The position numbers were made by a program, and so were the translations under genes. 64,000 nt of DNA from an uncultured Fibrobacter sp. (GTDB taxonomy: Bacteria > Fibrobacterota > Fibrobacteria > Fibrobacterales > Fibrobacteraceae), in contig CAMUYW010000004.1 in NCBI GenBank assembly GCA_947165045.1, positions 16,395 to 80,394 of the forward strand. The letters are read 5' to 3'. Positions 60,712-64,000 of the stretch are shown here, one piece after another. A model generated the notes under the pieces. That model was not told the origin of the DNA, made no database searches, and saw only the letters and a program-made list of their open reading frames with translations. Every line of letters begins with the position of its first letter. Positions within the stretch are counted from its first letter, which is position 1.

Positions 60712-60772
60712 GGTGCTGTGAAAATCGTTTGATTGTATCTTTGTCGCCCGTTTTTTTTATAGAGGAATAGAG

Positions 60773-61606
60773 ATGAGCGACTTTTATAAAGAAGTTATTG
60801 CTATCGTAGAACGGAAATCTACGGAGCTATCGCGTTTTACTTATAGTACGTATATGGGACACATCCGAAAATTGCGGATTTTCAGACCAAAGTTGGACTG
60901 TCAAGATATAGACCAAAATTTTGTAAGCGGGTATATCGAATTTATGCATTCACGTGGGAATAGCCCTGGCACCATTCATCGCTCGTTATCGATATTAAAA
61001 ATGTTTCTTGCGGAGCTTGTCAAAAACTGCAGAATACCCTTTAATCCCATGCAAAACCAGGTGTTGCGTAGGTATCGCTCACGTCGGGAATTTTTGGAAA
61101 TCTCCGAACTAGAAAGCCTTTACCAAAATTTTTGGCGGTATTTTGATGCGGTAACGGTAAGCGAACGTGAAGCGCTGCGGGCGTTTCTTTTTTCGTGTTT
61201 TACGGGATTGCGATATTCAGACCTTAAGGGGCTAAAAACTCGTGATATGCTAAATGGAAAAATTAGGCTTTGTACGCAAAAGACAAATACGCTTGTGTAT
61301 ATTCCTGTGCCGGCTCCGGCGTTGCGGCTTGTGAATGGTGCGAATGATTTGGCGTTGCATGTGGTGAACAACTCGACTTTTAACAAAAATTTGCGTTCGG
61401 GGGCGAAAAAGCTAGGTTGTCACCGTCACTTGCATGCGCATCTTGCGCGGCATACTTTTGCGACATCGTGTATTTCGTTTGGAATTCCGCTTGAGGTGGT
61501 TTCAAAACTGCTCGGCCATGCAAACTTGCAGACCACATTGATTTACGCGAGGTATTCTAATAGTGTTATAGACCGCGAAATGCAAAAATTTAAAATCAAC
61601 GCATGA
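60773..61606 (+). CDS. Tyrosine recombinase (XerC/D or invertase type)
   Basis: The 277-residue protein has an N-terminal SAM-like core-binding domain (YSTYMGHIRKLRIF, YIEFMHSRGNSPGTIHRSLSILKMFLAELV) and the catalytic domain with Arg in FTGLRYSDLKGL (about residue 146), HLHAHLARHTFATSCI (H-x-x-R, about 222-225), LLGHANLQTTLIYARYS (His about 248, Tyr about 258). All catalytic residues are present. It is shorter than XerC/XerD (about 300) and its start and end are the same as those of the remnant at 20452. Such enzymes catalyse DNA inversion or integration. Its location next to an inverted repeat is noted in the findings. Confidence 0.87.
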   Translation: MSDFYKEVIAIVERKSTELSRFTYSTYMGHIRKLRIFRPKLDCQDIDQNFVSGYIEFMHSRGNSPGTIHRSLSILKMFLAELVKNCRIPFNPMQNQVLRRYRSRREFLEISELESLYQNFWRYFDAVTVSEREALRAFLFSCFTGLRYSDLKGLKTRDMLNGKIRLCTQKTNTLVYIPVPAPALRLVNGANDLALHVVNNSTFNKNLRSGAKKLGCHRHLHAHLARHTFATSCISFGIPLEVVSKLLGHANLQTTLIYARYSNSVIDREMQKFKINA

Positions 61607-61636
61607 CGTATGGGACTATTCTGTTTTTTCAACGGG

Positions 61637-61664
61637 TTGACAAAATCTGTTATTTTGCTACCAT
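61637..61664 (+). promoter_or_regulatory. Possible sigma70-type promoter of the wzc-like gene
   Basis: TTGACA is followed after 16 nt by TACCAT. The ATG lies about 30 nt downstream of the -10-like box. The -35 box is perfect, the -10 weak. Confidence 0.4.
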
Positions 61665-61694
61665 TTGCTTACAACAAACTTTTTGTAAAAAATT

Positions 61695-63869
61695 ATGACT
61701 AATACTCCAGAAACAACAAGTCAAGTCCCTAATCAAGTTGCTGCATCGCAGGGTATTTTAAAACCGAGCGATGTCATCGACATCTTTGAATTGTTCGGCA
61801 TATTTAGGCGTCATTGGTTGATTTTCGCTGCACTTTCTTTCTTAGGATTGGTGGCGGGGCTAACTTATGCTCGCTATAGCCGTGACCAGTTCCAAAGTAC
61901 AACGATGTTGCAGCTAGATACCAAGTCTAAAACCGGTAAGGCGATTGCCGATATTGGTGAATTTTTTGAATCGCAGAGCCCGGCTAAGGCAGAAATCCAC
62001 TTGATCAAGAGCCTTAGCGTGCTCATGCCCGTGGTCGAGAATCTGCATTTGAACTACAGTGCCGAGCCTCAGGGGATTGTCGACCGTTTTATGCGCCGTG
62101 AAGGGCGCATGGAATTGGAATTGTTCGAACTGCCGGTTGCGCTCACAACCAAGGATGACAAGTGGATTGCCGAGGTCAAGTCCGAAGATTCTTACGAACT
62201 ATTCTCTCCGCTCGGTTCTAGCCTTGTAGTGGGGAAGGTGGGTGAAACGTACCGTGTACCCATCGGCCCTGATACGGTTGCCATTTGTGTCAAGTCTATT
62301 TATGCTTTGCCTGGGCAAACGTTCCGTTTAAGTAGGGCTTCTGTTCTGGATGTGGCTGAAGGTTTGCAAAAAGTGGTTGATGCGATTGAAAAGGATAAGA
62401 ATACGAATATTCTTCAGATTTCGTATATGGACCGCTATCCTGACCGTGCGGCGAACGTCTTGAACGCTATCGCCGAGATGTATGTGCGCCAGAATGTCGA
62501 GATGCGCAGTGCCGAGGCTGAAAAGTCTCTTGAATTCTTAGAAGAACAGCTGCCTACGATTAAGGCAAAGTTGGATTCTGCTCAGCAGCTTTTGACAAGC
62601 TACCGCAACAAGGTGGGTACGGTTGACTTGGGCGCCGAAGCTCGCGGAACTTTGGAGCGTCAGGTGCAACTTAAAACGCAGTTGCTTTCTCTTCAGCAGG
62701 AATATCAAGAAAAGAGCCGTTTGTTCAAACAAGATCACCCGGCCATGCTCGCGATTGTACAGCAGCAGGAGCGCTTACGCAAGGAAATTGGGCGGGAAGA
62801 AGGCAAGACGAAGGCTTTGCCGACGACTCAGCAAGATGTGCTAAAGCTCCAGCAAGATGTTGAAATTAACAACCAACTCTACACGTCCGTTTTGAATAAC
62901 ATCCAACAGCTCCGTGTGGTGCGTGCTAGCGAAATTGGTAACGTGCGTATTGTGGACCCTGCCTATATTCATGCAAAACCGGTTAAGCCCAATCGTAAGA
63001 TTATTGTGCTTGCTGGTTTGGGTGGCGGTTTTGGCTTTGCGTGGATTCTTGTTCTTGTGTTGCATCGCTTGCGCAATCGCGGTGTGGGCTCATCTTCTGA
63101 AATTGAACGTGAAACAGGCGTGAGTGTTTACGCAAAAGTTCCCAAGACTCATATCAGCCACAAACTCTCCGGAGTGAATGAAAGACGATTCATTTTGGCG
63201 AAGGCTGATTCTGAAGATGTCGCGGTCGAAAAACTCAGGGCCTTGCGGACGGCTTTGGAGTTCTCTTGCCTGGACGAAGGTGGCCGCGTGCTGATGGTAA
63301 CGGGTATTGCGCCGGGTGCAGGTAAGTCTTTCATTTCGTTGAATCTTATGCATCTCCTAGCTAAGCAAGGTAAGCGCGTGCTGTTCGTTGATGCGGACTT
63401 GCGCAAGTCTCGTCTTTCGCACAAACACGAAAAGGGCGTGTCCGATATTCTTGCCAATACAAGTAAACTAGATGATGTCGTTGTCGCTATGGATGATGGC
63501 GCGTATTTCTTGCCGAACGGTTCGCATGTGGCTAATCCGGGTGAAATGATTGCGTCCAAGGCCTTTGCCGAACTCATACAGGAATGCCGAAAAAAATTCG
63601 ATATTGTCATTGTCGATACGCCGCCGGTGGCGCTGGTGTCGGATGCTCTGTCCATTGCTAAACTTGTTGACTTTGGCTTGATTGTTATTGAGTTTAAAAA
63701 GCATTCTATGGAAAATATCCAGGATGTCATTGATCAGCTTAAAATGGCTAATCTTGAGAAGATGGCGATTGTGCTGAACCAGTGCGTTCATGACGGTAGT
63801 TCTTACGGTTATGGCTACGGATATGGCTATGGTTATGGATATCGATATAGATACGGTAAAAACAAGTAA
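61695..63869 (+). CDS. wzc: Wzc-type chain-length regulator and tyrosine autokinase
   Basis: The 724-residue protein has a Wzz-type N-terminus (VIDIFELFGIFRRHWLIFAALSFLGLVAGLTYARYS, TM1 at about residues 37-55), a periplasmic coiled coil (about 270-400), a GNVR-like segment near VKPNRKIIVLAGLGGGFGFAWILVLVL (TM2 about residues 433-455), and a cytoplasmic BY-kinase: Walker A GIAPGAGKSF (about 537-546), Walker A' VLFVDADLRKSRL and Walker B VIVDTPPVAL. The C-terminus is a Tyr-rich tail with at least seven YG repeats, where autophosphorylation occurs. It probably controls polymer length and export. It is followed by a terminator. Confidence 0.9.
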   Translation: MTNTPETTSQVPNQVAASQGILKPSDVIDIFELFGIFRRHWLIFAALSFLGLVAGLTYARYSRDQFQSTTMLQLDTKSKTGKAIADIGEFFESQSPAKAEIHLIKSLSVLMPVVENLHLNYSAEPQGIVDRFMRREGRMELELFELPVALTTKDDKWIAEVKSEDSYELFSPLGSSLVVGKVGETYRVPIGPDTVAICVKSIYALPGQTFRLSRASVLDVAEGLQKVVDAIEKDKNTNILQISYMDRYPDRAANVLNAIAEMYVRQNVEMRSAEAEKSLEFLEEQLPTIKAKLDSAQQLLTSYRNKVGTVDLGAEARGTLERQVQLKTQLLSLQQEYQEKSRLFKQDHPAMLAIVQQQERLRKEIGREEGKTKALPTTQQDVLKLQQDVEINNQLYTSVLNNIQQLRVVRASEIGNVRIVDPAYIHAKPVKPNRKIIVLAGLGGGFGFAWILVLVLHRLRNRGVGSSSEIERETGVSVYAKVPKTHISHKLSGVNERRFILAKADSEDVAVEKLRALRTALEFSCLDEGGRVLMVTGIAPGAGKSFISLNLMHLLAKQGKRVLFVDADLRKSRLSHKHEKGVSDILANTSKLDDVVVAMDDGAYFLPNGSHVANPGEMIASKAFAELIQECRKKFDIVIVDTPPVALVSDALSIAKLVDFGLIVIEFKKHSMENIQDVIDQLKMANLEKMAIVLNQCVHDGSSYGYGYGYGYGYGYRYRYGKNK

Positions 63870-63880
63870 AAGTTCAAACG

Positions 63881-63910
63881 AACCCTAGAGTTGTTGCTCT
63901 AGGGTTTTTG
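63881..63910 (+). terminator. Intrinsic terminator after wzc
   Basis: AACCCTAGAG-TTGTTG-CTCTAGGGTT (10-bp stem) followed by TTTG, 11 nt after the wzc stop. Confidence 0.82.
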
Positions 63911-63926
63911 TTATTTTTGAATCATT

Positions 63927-64000
63927 ATGGCAACTATTCCTACTTTAAAAGAAAATCTCGTTATTGAAAATATTCGCCCGAACATCGAGGGCGGCCGCTT
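63927..64000 (+). CDS. glgE: Probable alpha-1,4-glucan:maltose-1-phosphate maltosyltransferase GlgE, N-terminus (cut by window edge)
   Basis: The first 24 codons read MATIPTLKENLVIENIRPNIEGGR. VIENIRPNIEGGR matches the very conserved opening of GlgE (VIENVRPEIDGGRF-type, the N-terminal DUF3416 domain). GlgE extends alpha-glucan from maltose-1-phosphate. Only about 74 nt are available, so the call rests on this motif alone. Confidence 0.65.
   Translation, partial: MATIPTLKENLVIENIRPNIEGGR

Noticed and set aside
59652-60770. 372-residue plus-strand ORF
   Set aside because: It is the antisense of the epimerase gene, which has complete Rossmann and YxxxK motifs.

Overview
The window looks like a chromosomal segment of a Fibrobacter species. 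The main pointers are a TIGR02147-type protein (a family I know as heavily expanded in Fibrobacter) overlapping a lipoprotein gene, C-terminal CBM-like and MORN/YwqK-like lipoproteins, two tRNA-Leu genes, and housekeeping genes of intermediate G+C interrupted by long AT-rich accessory stretches. No organism-level search was possible, so the genus is an inference.

Layout. (1) 1-17.2 kb is mostly core: a tightly overlapping minus-strand chain ftsX > envC-like > holB > recJ; divergently YbbR/CdaR-like and tsaD; then birA, a UbiA-type prenyltransferase with a small membrane protein, tRNA-Leu(TAA), two type IV prepilin-like proteins, a YwqK/MORN lipoprotein, two unknown membrane proteins, a secreted alpha/beta hydrolase, tRNA-Leu(CAG), a GNAT acetyltransferase, and the TIGR02147/lipoprotein pair. 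Small palindromic repeats sit between several of these genes. (2) 17.2-22.6 kb is an accessory island: an ATPase overlapping a small protein with a PD-(D/E)XK-like D...ExK signature, a second ATPase, and a series of decayed mobile or nuclease genes (tyrosine recombinase, Rpn/PD-(D/E)XK transposase family, GIY-YIG). A near-perfect 43-nt copy of the 3' end of the lipoprotein gene flanks the ATPase/nuclease pair. (3) 22.8-40.4 kb (+) and 60.7-45.9 kb (-) are two convergent surface-polysaccharide gene sets. Each has its own Wzx-type flippase, Wzy-type polymerase, glycosyltransferases and O-acyltransferases. Together they hold four neighbouring pairs of an FrhB-type iron-sulfur/flavin protein with a polysaccharide pyruvyl transferase-family protein. 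(4) Between the two sets, 40.4-45.8 kb holds a scar of gene fragments, a DUF4393 (Abi-alpha-like) gene, a lipoprotein, and a three-gene overlapping operon: DUF262 protein > DUF3696-type ATPase > HDRY/PLD-like protein. I consider this a candidate undescribed defence system. (5) 60.7-64 kb holds a tyrosine recombinase, a Wzc-type BY-kinase/chain-length regulator, and the first codons of a probable glgE.

How it fits together: the glycan sets make nucleotide-sugar-derived repeat units, decorate them (acetyl, pyruvyl or related groups), flip and polymerise them, and the Wzc kinase at the right edge probably controls export. The same 28-nt palindrome-containing sequence lies at both outer edges of the glycan region in inverted orientation, with an intact tyrosine recombinase beside the right copy and a decayed relative outside the left one. 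Partial gene duplication around one wzy, poly-G tracts in two acyltransferase genes, a broken acyltransferase and the fragment mosaic all indicate rapid turnover of this locus.
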